The translations under genes and the position numbers were made by a program. From Branchiostoma floridae (Eukaryota; Chordata; Leptocardii; Amphioxiformes; Branchiostomatidae), in contig NC_049979.1 of assembly GCF_000003815.2 (NCBI RefSeq), positions 31,679,013 to 31,743,012 of the forward strand: DNA of 64,000 nt. The letters run 5' to 3'. The notes under the pieces are model-generated. The model was not told the origin of the DNA, did no database searches, and worked only from the letters and a program-made list of their open reading frames with translations. Positions 36,634 through 47,971 of this stretch are shown in pieces. Within the stretch, counting starts at the first letter, position 1. Each line of letters opens with the position of its first letter.

Positions 36634-36749
36634 TGCCCCCTAGCGGCGCCTTCAACGGAACACCCCGGGTTCGATATTTCGAGTTTTGAACATGCTGACA
36701 GCTTATGATGCCGAGAGTAAAAGGTGTAGGTTTGGGCCCCCTGGTGGTT
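36634..36749 (+). promoter_or_regulatory. Two CTCF-core-like motifs in the same orientation
   Basis: TGCCCCCTAGCGGCGCC at 36634-36650 and GGGCCCCCTGGTGG at 36735-36748 both fit the CCCCCTRGYGG core of bilaterian CTCF sites. Motif match only; occupancy is unknown. Confidence 0.35.
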
Positions 36750-36824
36750 CCATTATTGGACCATTACAACATCTGACATGTGTAACCGATATAGAAAGGA
36801 ATAATATTGATAGATATATACTAT

Positions 36825-37164
36825 NNNNNNNNNNNNNNNNNNNNNNNNNNNNNNNNNNNNNNNNNNNNNNNNNNNNNNNNNNNNNNNNNNNNNNNNNNNN
36901 NNNNNNNNNNNNNNNNNNNNNNNNNNNNNNNNNNNNNNNNNNNNNNNNNNNNNNNNNNNNNNNNNNNNNNNNNNNNNNNNNNNNNNNNNNNNNNNNNNNN
37001 NNNNNNNNNNNNNNNNNNNNNNNNNNNNNNNNNNNNNNNNNNNNNNNNNNNNNNNNNNNNNNNNNNNNNNNNNNNNNNNNNNNNNNNNNNNNNNNNNNNN
37101 NNNNNNNNNNNNNNNNNNNNNNNNNNNNNNNNNNNNNNNNNNNNNNNNNNNNNNNNNNNNNNNN
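36825..37164. other. Assembly gap (340 N)
   Basis: Run of N downstream of NXPE-B. Frames spanning it are meaningless. Confidence 0.95.
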
Positions 37165-37385
37165 CAATTGCATAATACAATAGGTATGTGTAGAAACCTT
37201 CTGCACTCTGTGTCTGTGAACAAATACTCTGCTTAGCGCCAGGACAGATTTATCTGATATTTGAAATGTGGGTAGCTCTGAGAAAGGAGAAAAACGTACG
37301 TGGCGTTTTTTTGTCTAGTGGCTTCTGACGGTTTTGCAAGGGATGTTTGTACTTGAAAATAGTGTGTAGTGTGCTGAGTGTGGCT

Positions 37386-37495
37386 ATTGCGCAATAGTGC
37401 TTTCTATTTAGGAGTTACGTCATTCAGCGTAGGCTGCAGTTGTGCATTGACCCCGTCCTCACAGGAAGTGACCCCAAAGGTCATAGTTGCGCAAT
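37386..37495. promoter_or_regulatory. Cluster of C/EBP-type palindromes and a nuclear-receptor-like everted repeat
   Basis: ATTGCGCAAT at 37386-37395 and GTTGCGCAAT at 37486-37495 flank TGACCCCAAAGGTCA at 37470-37484 (half-sites pointing outwards, 3-bp spacer). Motifs only; no transcript start seen. Confidence 0.3.
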
Positions 37496-37786
37496 AGAGG
37501 ACAGAACGACTTATATATATCAGACGATTACAAGACAATGGTACTATAGGGACATTACATTATACATGATGGAGTGTAAATATTTCCTATAAGATTTGAT
37601 AATCTGTAGATTCAGGGCAATGGTGATATTGTTTGCAGGGGCCTATATTATACGTTTAAGAAGGGTTGTACATGTAACAGTTACTACCGGTACAATACAT
37701 TGTTGAACAAAGCAGGGTTTGTTTTTCACAGTAACTTGTAGTCATTGATGAGATTGTTTATTACCGTGGCCGATATCAACAATGTC

Positions 37787-38036
37787 CAACACACTTACTT
37801 TTCTGCTCAAGACACTTACTCTTCTGCTCAAGACACTTACTTTTCTGCTCAAGACACTTACTTTTCTGCTCAACACACTTACTTTTCTGCTCAACACACT
37901 TACTTTTCTGCTCAACACACTTACTTTTTTCTGCGTGAGACACTTACTTTTTTCTGCGCGAGCCACTTACTCTTCTGCGCGAGCCACTTACTCTTCTGCG
38001 CTGCACTTACTCTTCTGCGCTGCACTTACTTACTTT
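37787..38036. repeat. 21-bp minisatellite, about 13 units
   Basis: Unit CACTTACTTTTCTGCTCAAGA repeats seven times almost perfectly, then drifts to GCGCGAGC variants of 24, 22, 21 and 19 bp. Because 21 is a multiple of three, long open frames appear in several registers. Confidence 0.92.
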
Positions 38037-38039
38037 TCC

Positions 38040-40190
38040 TGTGGTGCGCACCCCTCCCTTTATCAATGGATGGTCCCTGAATCAGGCCAAAGGTCACAAA
38101 GACCGCATAAAATGTAGTATTGACCGCATGTCAATCCTAAATTATCCTCCTTCGGATGACCCTATGAAATGACCCTTACCCTAGCGCGTTTTTGTGGCTT
38201 TAATTTAATTCTTTTTGGTCTTTAGTATAGCATTTTGACAATGCAGATCGATAACGACAAGTCTCGATTTGATCATCACAACATCGCGTTTTGTTGCCAT
38301 CACAACGTATTGTCAACTTTGAAAACAAATTCTGCGCGCGTTTCCGGCGCGCAGCTTTAAACTTTTATTTACCAGGGTTTACCTAAACCAGGCAGAGGCT
38401 CTTAACTCCTCTGTAGATAGGAGTAAGAAGGCAGGTAGGCCTTGGTAGCTCCTCTGTCCAGAATTCGACGTCTGTTTAGTAATAAATAGCCAAGTTGCCG
38501 CACGTAATGTTTTGGTGGGAGCACTGAATTTTACGGATCCGGACTAACTTTGGACGGAGTGGACAGATCAAGACAAGGTTAGTAAATATTAGCAAATGAG
38601 ATGTGTGGAAGTTGGATAAGTTGTGTGTTGTCAAGAAAAATGACAGATCCTACCCGTGCCACCCCCACCCCCCTGGGTTAATTATGCATGTTTGGGGTGA
38701 AACTCAGTGTGTTTACTTTGCAACAGAAACTTTTATATAATACTTTGAGACTTTGAGACAAACAACACAACAACACAGTGGAAAGTCACCCTTAACCATG
38801 ATGTGTGAAGTTGTCCCAAATGCATTATGACTTCATTAAACAATCTGTAGCTTTTGGTATAAATCTGGTAAAAATAGTCGGTTTTCCATTCTTTCAACCT
38901 CCTTGCTCCCAGCAAGGAGGTTGCTCCCAGCTGTTTCTAACCTGAATCTTGCCTGAATAGTGTTGAATACACATCAGTGTCTGGCACTGTCTGCCCCGAT
39001 CTAGGGTCATAAACAAAGATGCTCTCATTGTGTGGGCCATTCACTTTTAGGTCAAAGTCAGTCAGCACAAAGCAATTTACCAGGGAAAGATATTATACTG
39101 ACAACAACCTTTTTTAAAACTCTGTTATAACCTCGGTAAACTTATAACATGTTTCAACATCTGAACAAGGAGGTTAAAAAGGATTTGATCTGAATATCCA
39201 CACAATGTCATGCATATTGAGTAGAAAGAGAGTGTTTCAGATGTACCTGTGACACCCCTTTCACCCATCATTACTCTTCTAGAACCTTTGTGTGAATTCC
39301 ATTCTCACCTCCTACATCTGCATAAAAACTGCCAAGTCAGGTGAACTCCTTTTAACCCCTTTCTACTGGTTGGCTTGATGGGTCCAGATAAAACGGATCA
39401 AGGACCAAACAATGACAATTCACCCTATCCAGGATCTTAATCTTTGTATAATGTTAATAGGAAGATCATCATCAGATTGGTTTTTTTTTAAAGAATTGAT
39501 AAGAAAAGTTTATAAAAAGGACGAAGAAACTTTACAGCCTACACATTGGCGGTCAATATGTAAAATAAACAGTTTGTACAACAAAGATACTGGGAAAGAA
39601 AGAAAGAAATGGCTGAGGAAAGATGGCCATGTTCTAAGTTCTAAAGTACTTTATTAATATTAGCCAAGAATGCTGCAGTGATATTTGTCTTTTTCTCAGT
39701 CCAACATGTTTGACAGTCCTTGTTCAGTTGCTGTTTTATCTTGAAAATGCTCAAGGCATTAAATATCGAGGTTTATTGCAAAGTCATGCCTGTGGGCTAT
39801 TTGCAGGTAACATGAGAGATTAAAACAGTGTAAAAACAATATCAAAGGTGTCTACTCCAGTCTAAAAGCTAACTCTAAATCCTGGGTTATTGGGTTACAC
39901 AATATAGGATACACAATGTAGTGGACTGCATTGTGAAACAAAGAATGCTACATCATCATTGTTGCAAGCAACAAGTCGCCAATAATGATCTGTATTGCAG
40001 GAGTCGTATATTATACGTAAATGGGGCTGTACAAAAAAAATCATTTATAATATTACTTTGTGGAAACGTCCATGCAATGTATTAAGTCGTCAATATTGAC
40101 CTGTTTTATCACGATAGTCCATTATACACATTGGAAGTATACGACGTACTACATTGTGGAGCTTGATAGCAATTTGCATATTTATTATCT
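38040..40190. other. Unassigned intergenic sequence
   Basis: Includes a slightly GC-richer part at 38330-38600 ending in AAGACAAG|GTTAGT, which could be a first exon and donor, but with no supporting frame. Nothing else recognised. Confidence 0.35.
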
Positions 40191-40194
40191 ATAA

Positions 40195-40994
40195 CCCTCA
40201 TCCGACCGTATGGGGTCATTTTTGACAATTTTGTGTCTGGTTCGTTGGGGTCAAAAATGACCCCAGCCAATTATGATTCTTTAATTACGTAAATATCAAG
40301 AGATTTCAATAAAATAACAGGCATTCCTCAGCATTGCTTTTACAGCAACAGGTTATATTTGTTTAGATGAGTAAACATCGAATATTTTGAAAGAAATATA
40401 GTTTTTTAGTGTAAAACACAGTTTTAAGACATTATGCATAAATTATGGTAATAAGCAATAACTACCTATGCTAATGAAAGTGAAAAAGTTTCTAATTAAT
40501 CAAAAAACGATATATGGTCAGAATGTGCAGAAGGAACCTACAAGAAAGATCTTTGCGGGAAAATTGACCAGAGTTATTGTATGTATGTATTTAGGTGACA
40601 GAGTAGGTGCATAATTAAGTAATAAATTCGTTACTTTTCACAAATATTGTATCTTTTCTTGTCAAAAAACATGATTATGCAATCAGTATTATTGTAGCAT
40701 CAAAATTATCGATTAGAAATTGCTAAGACAAAAACATTGTTAAAGTAACTGGAGTATGGTAGATTTTTAGAGCAAAAGATGGTTTCTCCTTATTTTCTGA
40801 ATAAATTATGATAATGAGTAAAAATTACTGCGACCAAAACTTGTCAAAATATTCTTCATAGATTGTTGAAACATTAAATCCATACAAATGACAAAATAAG
40901 CCAGCAGAAATATGTCTATAAGCAAAATAAAATGGGGTCAAAAATGACCCCATACGGTCAGATTCGTCTTAAAAATGTATCGGTTGGATGAGGG
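40195..40994 (+). mobile_element. Complete piggyBac-like MITE (family 3) with ATAA flanks
   Basis: The ends are CCCTCATCCGACCG and, inverted, CGGTTGGATGAGGG. Subterminal palindromes GGGGTCATTTTTGAC and GGGGTCAAAAATGACCCC occur at both ends. Flanks are ATAA at 40191-40194 and 40995-40998, a near-canonical variant of the TTAA target. 800 bp, AT-rich, non-coding. Confidence 0.8.
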
Positions 40995-41519
40995 ATAAAT
41001 ATGTCTTTCTTTCTTATCTAAAGATCAAAAATCATGACGATCCGTCAACCCTTCCCGTGTTATTACCCTCCAAAGGGATGATTCAATTGAGCACGCGCGG
41101 AAAACTTTACCAATCGGACATACTAGTGCACTTCTCAGTTAGGCTAATATTTCTCTCTTTGTTAGTTACATGTGTCTTATGTTTGAGTATCTGCTACTTT
41201 GAAATGAAGTATAATTATAAACTGTCCGCATTATCTATGCAAATTGGCCATGTCTTCAAATACCAGAGTTACCAACCCAGGATTCGTACTTTCCCAAAAA
41301 GTTGTACTTTCCAAGAACTATCGTAGGGTGGAATTTGTTATCACCAAGTACAGTAGGGGCATCTTCTCTGGGTAGTTTGAAAGAAAGCTTGCCGATAGAT
41401 GTGCAAAAGCTAGGTGTGACGGGTCGTTCAATGTAATATAACCACCAGCTGTTGCCGCGCCGCGTGCCTGCAAAGCTGGTGTGTTACGCCGAACGGCGGT
41501 TATACCGGCTATATATCCT

Positions 41520-41868
41520 ATATACTCCTAGAAATTTGTTAGTACACAACAAGGACAAACTGAAAAACGCCTCCAAAACTGACTGTGTCTCCAAAATTTC
41601 GTGGAAAAGCCGTGGCCAGGTGTGCATTGGGAAGATGGGCAGGACTTTTCACACCAGAGCACAGAAAGTAAGTACAAAACAGCAAATGAACTGCATACTC
41701 TATAGGTACAAGAAGAAGGCAACGGCAATAGTAGAGAACAAATCAGCGGTGACCGACCATATCAACAGACACAATTGTGTAATAGACTGGGAGGTGGCTA
41801 GAGTCATCGACAGTGAGGAAAACAGCAGAACACGGTGGATTAAGGAGTCTGTCTGGATGAGAAAATAA
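41520..41868 (+). mobile_element. Penelope-like element relic: GIY-YIG endonuclease C-terminus
   Basis: The frame reads VSKISWKSRGQVCIGKMGRTF, then SAVTDHINRHNCVIDWE, then SRTRWIKESVWMRK, ending in TAA. This is the GIY-YIG domain of Penelope-like retroelements (normally a Y-x-C...C-x-YIGET-GRT pattern, then a Glu/Trp-rich end). Several key positions are changed (Y to S in the first strand, YIGE to CIGK), so it is inactive. The RT part is absent. Confidence 0.65.
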
Positions 41869-42039
41869 GCGCAAGTCATGAGCAGAGATGAGGGGGGGAT
41901 ACCACGTTTGGGACGGCATTCTTGCTGCTGCAGTGCCACCTACATCGGCTATAAGTAGCAGCAGGAAGTAGTTTCCAGTCATTCTACCCTAATCATGGTG
42001 TCTGATAGACATCGAAACGAAATCTAGATCGTTTTTTTT

Positions 42040-42755
42040 TCTATTTCTGGGGCGGGGCTCTTTTGACCCCCCCTGTAAGTTCACCAAATTTGGAGGCGAT
42101 TTTAAAATAGTAAAGTTTTATATTTTCTATAAGTTTGGTATCGTTATGACGTAAGATGACGTAATTATGACCTAAACCCCAAGAAATGTATGGTGCTGAC
42201 TGTTTGTTTTATGAAGAACCCTGACTACACATCAGCACTGCAACACGAAAAAAATGACACTGATTACGAACAGTAAATTTTGTATGTTTTATTCATTTTA
42301 AATGGATTATCCACTAAAACAGTGATACTCTCCGAGATCATTAGGTTTAAAGTGTTATCACGTGCTAATAAGCAGAGATTTTAATGTACAGCAAACCATA
42401 ATTCAGCCCCTAGTTGCCTTGCTTTAAGAAGGAAACATTTTTGATTTATTGATTAATAAATATGGAATTTTCACTATACTTAAAGGGATCGAGCAAAACA
42501 ATGACTGTAAAGAGTATCCAAGTCTGCCAAGTCTTTTGTTGCTAGTGACGACGACACAGACCTCTACATAACGTCAGAAAATGACGTCATTTGTCCGCCA
42601 TCCTGTTTCGACAAGGTTGAATTACATGTAGCCACAAAACCCATTAGAAGTGGACTAGACAGGTTCATGTGATTGTTTTTTGCAAAGTATTTAAGATTTT
42701 GACGGATTGTGAGTAAAATCAACATGTCTTTACCGTTGATAAAGACATTGTGGTG
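42040..42755 (+). mobile_element. TTAA-type MITE fragment (family 1) with an insertion
   Basis: The left part (CTTTTGACCCCCCC, then AGTTTGGTATCGTTATGACG) and right part (AATGACGTCATTTGTCCGCC at 42578-42597) follow the complete copy. About 300 bp of unrelated sequence intervene at ~42175-42480. The right side is cut by an RT fragment. Confidence 0.6.
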
Positions 42756-43190
42756 TTCCCCTGTACTCTCATGCTTTCTAGATACATCCGAAGCGTTCGA
42801 CCGTGTAAACCGCTGGACATTGTTTAAACAAAAACTTATGGATCGAGGGTCTCCTATAGATTCCTGGTCCTGTGGTATAGAACGTTGTCTTTCTGTTTCC
42901 GTTGGGGCCACACCCTTTCGGATATGCTTACCGCTATGAATGGCTTGCTTCAAGGCAGCATGTTGTCACATATCTTGTTCAACGTGTATGTATCCGTTAT
43001 GAGTACCGAGCTGCTGAGGTCTGGTGCGGGTTGCTATGTTGGTGACACCTTTGTCAACCACTTGATTTACGCGGGAGACATTTGCCTCGCCTGTCCGTTT
43101 GTTAAAGCGTTGCAGAAATTGATTAGTATTTGTGAGCTCTTGCGAGCGGATATTGATATGTTGTTAATGAAAAAAAATAGAGGTTACTAG
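42755..43190 (+). mobile_element. Non-LTR reverse transcriptase fragment
   Basis: The frames read FLDTSEAFDRVNRWTLF (block A, catalytic Asp), then NGLLQGSMLSHILFNVYV and a decayed catalytic box LIYAGD, with KALQKLISICE after it. The YADD box has become YAGD. Two frames are needed, so it is a dead copy. Confidence 0.65.
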
Positions 43191-43229
43191 TAGCCAAGAG
43201 CTGAAGTGCGGTATTTACAATTATCACAG

Positions 43230-44275
43230 ATAATCTTTATTGACACGACAAAAGTACAGCGACTTTCGTAAGGTCTACATGTATAACAACTACTTACAGT
43301 ACAACTAAACACATATATATGGATATCTATAGGTATGGATACATCAACATAAAGGGTTTAGCATGTCATTTACATTATTGGTTCTACGGTATAAACAATC
43401 GTGGATATATTTGCCTACTTGTACACAATGTGGATTATCGCTTCCCAGAATGTACTTGAATTTATCTATCGAACAGAGAGTAGCAAAGTCTTTAGAGGAA
43501 GTGGAAAGTAATGTGAACAGCTCTGTGCGTTTATCATCATATCGAGAACATTCCATAACGAAGTGACGTTCGTCTTCGATCTCATTTGGGCAGAATGGAC
43601 AAAAGCTCTGGTCACGGGGAATTTTAGAATATCTTCCGGCTTCTATATTTAGTTTGTGACTACAGATTCTTATCTTTGTAATTGCTCTACGAAGTTCGAC
43701 ATTGTGTACATTCGAAAGATACTTCTTTTGTCCGTATCTTTCCTTTAGCGTAGAATAAATGGAAAGTTTTGAGTTATTCTGGATAGAAGAATGCCATTCT
43801 TGAATGTATATATCCTGTAAACGGAGTCGTAATTGGTCGATTAGCGTATTAACATGATACAACCTCGGGTTTGTCCATACATACCCAAAACCATTATAGT
43901 TGAGAATGTCAGTTACGTGATTTGTCCAATCGTATTCACCGGAAAGTACAACACCATATGCTTCACGTAGTAAAGAATCTTCGGGTAAGTTTGCTAGACG
44001 GTGCCAGTATTTGATTAATTGTATCTCAGCGTTGATCGAAATAGGAAATGATCCTAACTCACCACGGATGCCGTCATTTGATGATTTTGCATGTACTCCA
44101 AGTAAAAATTTTTGGAAATTCATGTCAATGGTATCAAGTTCTGGGATACTAATATGTGAAGGAAGTCGTATGTTTTCAATTGCGAAGTTGTCATTTTCTA
44201 ATTTCATTACATACACATACACTACAACGCGGTACAAAAGGTTTAAAAGTGAAAATTTTCGCAATATTGTTTACA
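43230..44275 (-). mobile_element. 3' part of a non-LTR retrotransposon (C-terminal region), minus strand
   Basis: A 306-residue intact frame at 44264-43344 is the C-terminal, post-RT region, ending with the metal-binding-like pattern FCPFCPNEIEDERHFVMEC. It is the same family as the element at 4890-7425 and gives the less decayed version. The 3' end has GTCAATAAAGATT near 43235. It is 5'-truncated, as is usual for target-primed insertions. Confidence 0.72.
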
Positions 44276-44514
44276 ATTAATATTGCACTTCATTTTTGCA
44301 CGAAAAGAAAAATCCAACAATTTGGGTATTTACAACATGTGTGGATCCTAATATTATAATAGATAATTGTAAATATTTCATCAAAACACTGTACATTTAA
44401 TTCAGTATTTGGTATTTCTATGCCAACATCAATTAACACATAAATGTAGAATCGCAAGATGCATAACATACAAATAAAAACAAAGGAAGGTATATGACAT
44501 CTGTCCACTTCATT

Positions 44515-45290
44515 TAAAAGTTACGTATGTATTCAATGGGACTTCTTTTGTATCTGACCGTACGGGTTTTGATAGTGTCCAGTAGTTGTGATGACCGTGT
44601 TGTTCTAGCACTGATCTCGCCGCCGTATGGAGATAGGAAGTCTCGATAAGTCTCTGAATGTAGTAGGCGTTTAGAAAACAAACTTGTAGCACAGCTGGCG
44701 ACGTCGGCTTTCTAGAGTAGGTAGACTAAGAACTCAGAACTGCATGTCTCTGAGTAGGTTGTATATGCTGGACCTAGTATTGTCCGACAAGCCCTTTTCT
44801 GTATGGTCTCGATCCTCACGTGTTGTTTTCTTGCGAGACCTGCTGGGTGCCAGGCAGCGACAGCATACTCACAAGCCGTTCGGATCAACGTCTTATAAGA
44901 GGTAAGAAGGTCTTCTTGACAAAGCATAGCTGTCGGAAAAGGAATAGTTTCCTAATACCTGACTTCACTACGTGGTCAATTTGAATTTGCCAGCCAAGGT
45001 CCGCTTGCACAAATAAGCCTGGGTAGTTTGACGATTTTGACTTCGTTCAGTGGTTCACAGGCGATGGATAAAGGCATTTTTTGTCTTACTTTCCAGGTGC
45101 CAAGGTTGTCAAGGTCGGTTTGGAAATTGGACAAAGGTGGCTTGAGACCGGTACCATGGTCCTTTGCGCGTATTTTTGGCGGGAGATACACTCCCGTCTG
45201 TGACCCAGACACACAGTGAGCAGAGACGTGAGAGAACCCGAGAGAAGCTGTCCATATTTTTGTTCTTGAATCTTGATCATCGGCCACAAA
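44515..45290 (-). mobile_element. Non-LTR retrotransposon relic, minus strand
   Basis: It reads ACEYAVAAWHPAGLARKQHV and IQKRACRTILG at 44927-44790, then in another frame SLFSKRLLHSETYRDFL and KTRTVRYKRSPIEYI near 44670-44530. These are the typical last blocks of CR1/L2/Jockey-type proteins. Stops and shifts make it a relic. Confidence 0.65.
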
Positions 45291-45579
45291 TGGGGTCCAA
45301 CAGGTATGTTTGACTGCTTTTGTATTTGTCTAAGACTTTGAGGATTTGTTCCTATGCATTAAGTTTTTTTTTAAATTTTGATGCCATTTTTGGTCACTTT
45401 TTGTCCTGTATTTGTGAAGTACAGAAACCGCTAAATGTTTACGAAATGCTCAGTCAATTTCCGTGAACAAAATGATTGGAATTTGTACATTACAATCAAC
45501 GACATATCCACTATTGGTTCCATTGTGTATTTCCTTCTTGCTGTTCGAAGGATTTTCATCAATTTCGTGTTTTTTTTTG

Positions 45580-46440
45580 CTTTTTTTCTCATAAACGTCA
45601 CAAATGTGAAGTGAAGTTTTCAATATGGCGGTCTGATGACGTGGCCAGACTGACACGATGCATGCTCAGAATCATTGTAAAATTGACGGGAATTTTAATC
45701 AATTTGAAAAAAGACATTCATCTACAAACCTTCTCCGAGGTGTGTATTTGCTTCTGTGTGAAGGATTTGTGTGAAGTTTGTCGTTTTTGCTCTGAAATGT
45801 CTCGATTGGGAGGGAACGTCAAAGAATGACCTGGGTTGTTTACATTGAAAATGGCGCTTCGGTAGTACTGAGAAATTTCACGAAATGACAAAAATTCGCC
45901 AAGATTTACGTTGGACACTTGATTCATTAGATTTTAGAATATATTTCCGTGCTTATACCAAAAAGGTTTGTGTAAATCTTGTATTTTTTTAATAAACCGC
46001 TGCTAATCGTGAAGTGGATTTGCTTGTTGTTGTTTGCTTGCCCGGGTTAAAAAAAATGGCGGCCGTTCTTGACGTGGCCCCTCACAGCTCATAAACATCG
46101 TAGAAATGACGAGGATTTCATTCTTTGTTACGGATGACATTCATGTAAGCACCTTACCCAGTGTGTTTTTTGTTTGTGTGTGAAGGATTTGTGTGAAGTT
46201 TGTTGTTTTTGTTCTGAAATGTCCCGATTAGGGGAGATGCGTTCGTCGGGGAATGTTCAATAATGGTGGGACTGTTTACATGGTGGGTGGCGCTTTGGCC
46301 TTACTCAGAAATGACACGAAATTTAAAAAAATCTCCAATATTTATACTGCACACATGGTTAATTACGTTCCCGTAGGTGTTTCCTTGCGTGTACCAATAG
46401 GGTTTCAGTAAATCTTGTTGATTTCTCTCATAAACGTTCC
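45580..46440. repeat. Diverged ~420-480-bp tandem duplication upstream of the SANT-like gene
   Basis: GTGAAGGATTTGTGTGAAGT occurs at ~45758 and ~46182, each followed by CTGAAATGTC and TGTTTACAT. CTCATAAACGT starts a unit at ~45589 and again at ~46427. ATGGCGG-type motifs occur near 45623, 46056 and (ATGGCGC) 45850. Confidence 0.65.
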
Positions 46441-46826
46441 AAATGGAATGGACGATTTTGTGAATTTCCAAGCATAGTGAATTTATTAGATTGCCCCCCT
46501 CCCCCTAGGGTTGGAGAGGGAGTGGGCCAAGGGATAACACATTTGAATCATCAAGTTTTGTCAAACAAGCCCATTAAATAGAAAGTCATACCTTGCACAA
46601 GTAGCAAAGAAAAGCTTAATTTAAGACTAAGAGTGTGACTGTGACACAAGTCCTTTTTGAAAGATAGGACATAATTATTAAAATGAAAAATAGTAATTTT
46701 ACACAGACACTTGTTGGATTTACCTTGAAGTTCCTTCTTTCTAGATATGCTCTGCAGGAGGAGATTAACTAGGATTCAGATCAGTGGTGTTAGTGTTCTT
46801 ATAATGTAACTTCGGTATGTGCACAG

Positions 46827-46965
46827 GGCTGAAGATGATGATGATGATGGTACTCCAGGTTCCAAAAGACTTCGCCTGGCCGGTCAGAGGCCCTCCACAG
46901 CCAGCAGGGCAAGGAAGAGTTTGCCATTTACATACACGTCACCAGTTAAAAGCCCTTCACAGAGG
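46827..46965 (+). CDS. SANT-like pseudogene: acidic/basic N-terminal exon
   Basis: The acceptor is GTGCACAG and the donor AGAGG|GTATGT, phase 0 out. It codes an Asp run then GSKRLRL and a Ser/Lys/Arg-rich tail, the composition of a nuclear linker. Confidence 0.6.
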
Positions 46966-47134
46966 GTATGTACGGTTGAAATAACTTATAAGATTGTATC
47001 TTGTCTACTTAGATATACTAACCTAGATCAATACATTTGTCCTGCAATCACAGCCAAGGTTTTCAATTGTATTGTATGTTTTCTTTGTAGAGATGTAACA
47101 GGTCTGGAACTGATGAATTTCTTATTGATTGTAG

Positions 47135-47426
47135 GCTGCATGTGATCTGGTTAAGAAGGCCAGGAAAATCTTGTCACCTTGCCGAACCAGGTCAAGGTTG
47201 GCTAAGGTAACATCTCCAAGGGACATGCTCCCGAGACGGACAAAAAGAGTGGAATGGACCGATGCAGAGACGAGAGCGCTCGTCGAGTTCATTTCTCAGC
47301 CAAGTGAGGACTGGGATCCAGACCAGTCAGCATCAGACTGGCCACAACTGAGAGTGGAGCACGAGTTCTGGACGTGTGCTGCCAGCCACGTGCAGAAGAT
47401 GTCTGGGGTAGACGTCCTGAGATCAG
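47135..47426 (+). CDS. SANT-like pseudogene: SANT/Myb-like exon
   Basis: The acceptor is ATTGTAG and the donor TCAG|GTAATG, one base out. RVEWTDAETRALVEFI and later HEFWTCAASHVQK give the spaced Trp pattern of a SANT/Myb-like three-helix domain. No lesion in this exon. Confidence 0.68.
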
Positions 47427-47971
47427 GTAATGTTTATTAACATTGTTTTAGATGGACCTAGACTTAATGTGTTCTTGCATTCACTGTTCCAAGAAAACTG
47501 CACCATTTAGGACATAAAAACAGTCCCAGATTTTAAACTGTTGAAGGCAATGCACATGTTCCTTGTTATGAATTTTTGCATCGAAATTCAATGCATTTTT
47601 GAAATGGTTAACAGAATAAGTGCTCAAAGTGTGGTTGCATTTGGGTTCATCGCAGAATGTTAATTGAAGACTTCGAATCTTTGTTCAAATTCGTTTCAAT
47701 TCAGAAATACAATTCAGAAATAACTGTTGTGGCTCTTCTGATGTTTTTTATTATATACTGTTCACAAAATACATGTATGTATTATACATGTATTTTAAGG
47801 TAAGTGATGTAATATTTTGTAACATGATAATTGATTCAGCATTCTTCATAGCAACAGTACTAGTGGTAAATAGAGTGTCTTCAGTTTAATTCGATCCAAT
47901 TTTCATCCTATTTTTAGGTGACACAACTTAGAAAATGTCATAGCTCACTTTTCAAGTTCTTTTCTTTACAG

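Noticed and set aside
37742..38117. Overlapping open frames with SAQDTYF-like repeats
   Set aside because: By-product of a 21-bp minisatellite, whose length is a multiple of three; open in several frames and both strands.
44290..44508. 72-codon minus-strand frame between two retroelement pieces
   Set aside because: No motif; Ile/Cys-rich from AT-rich sequence, no connection to either element.
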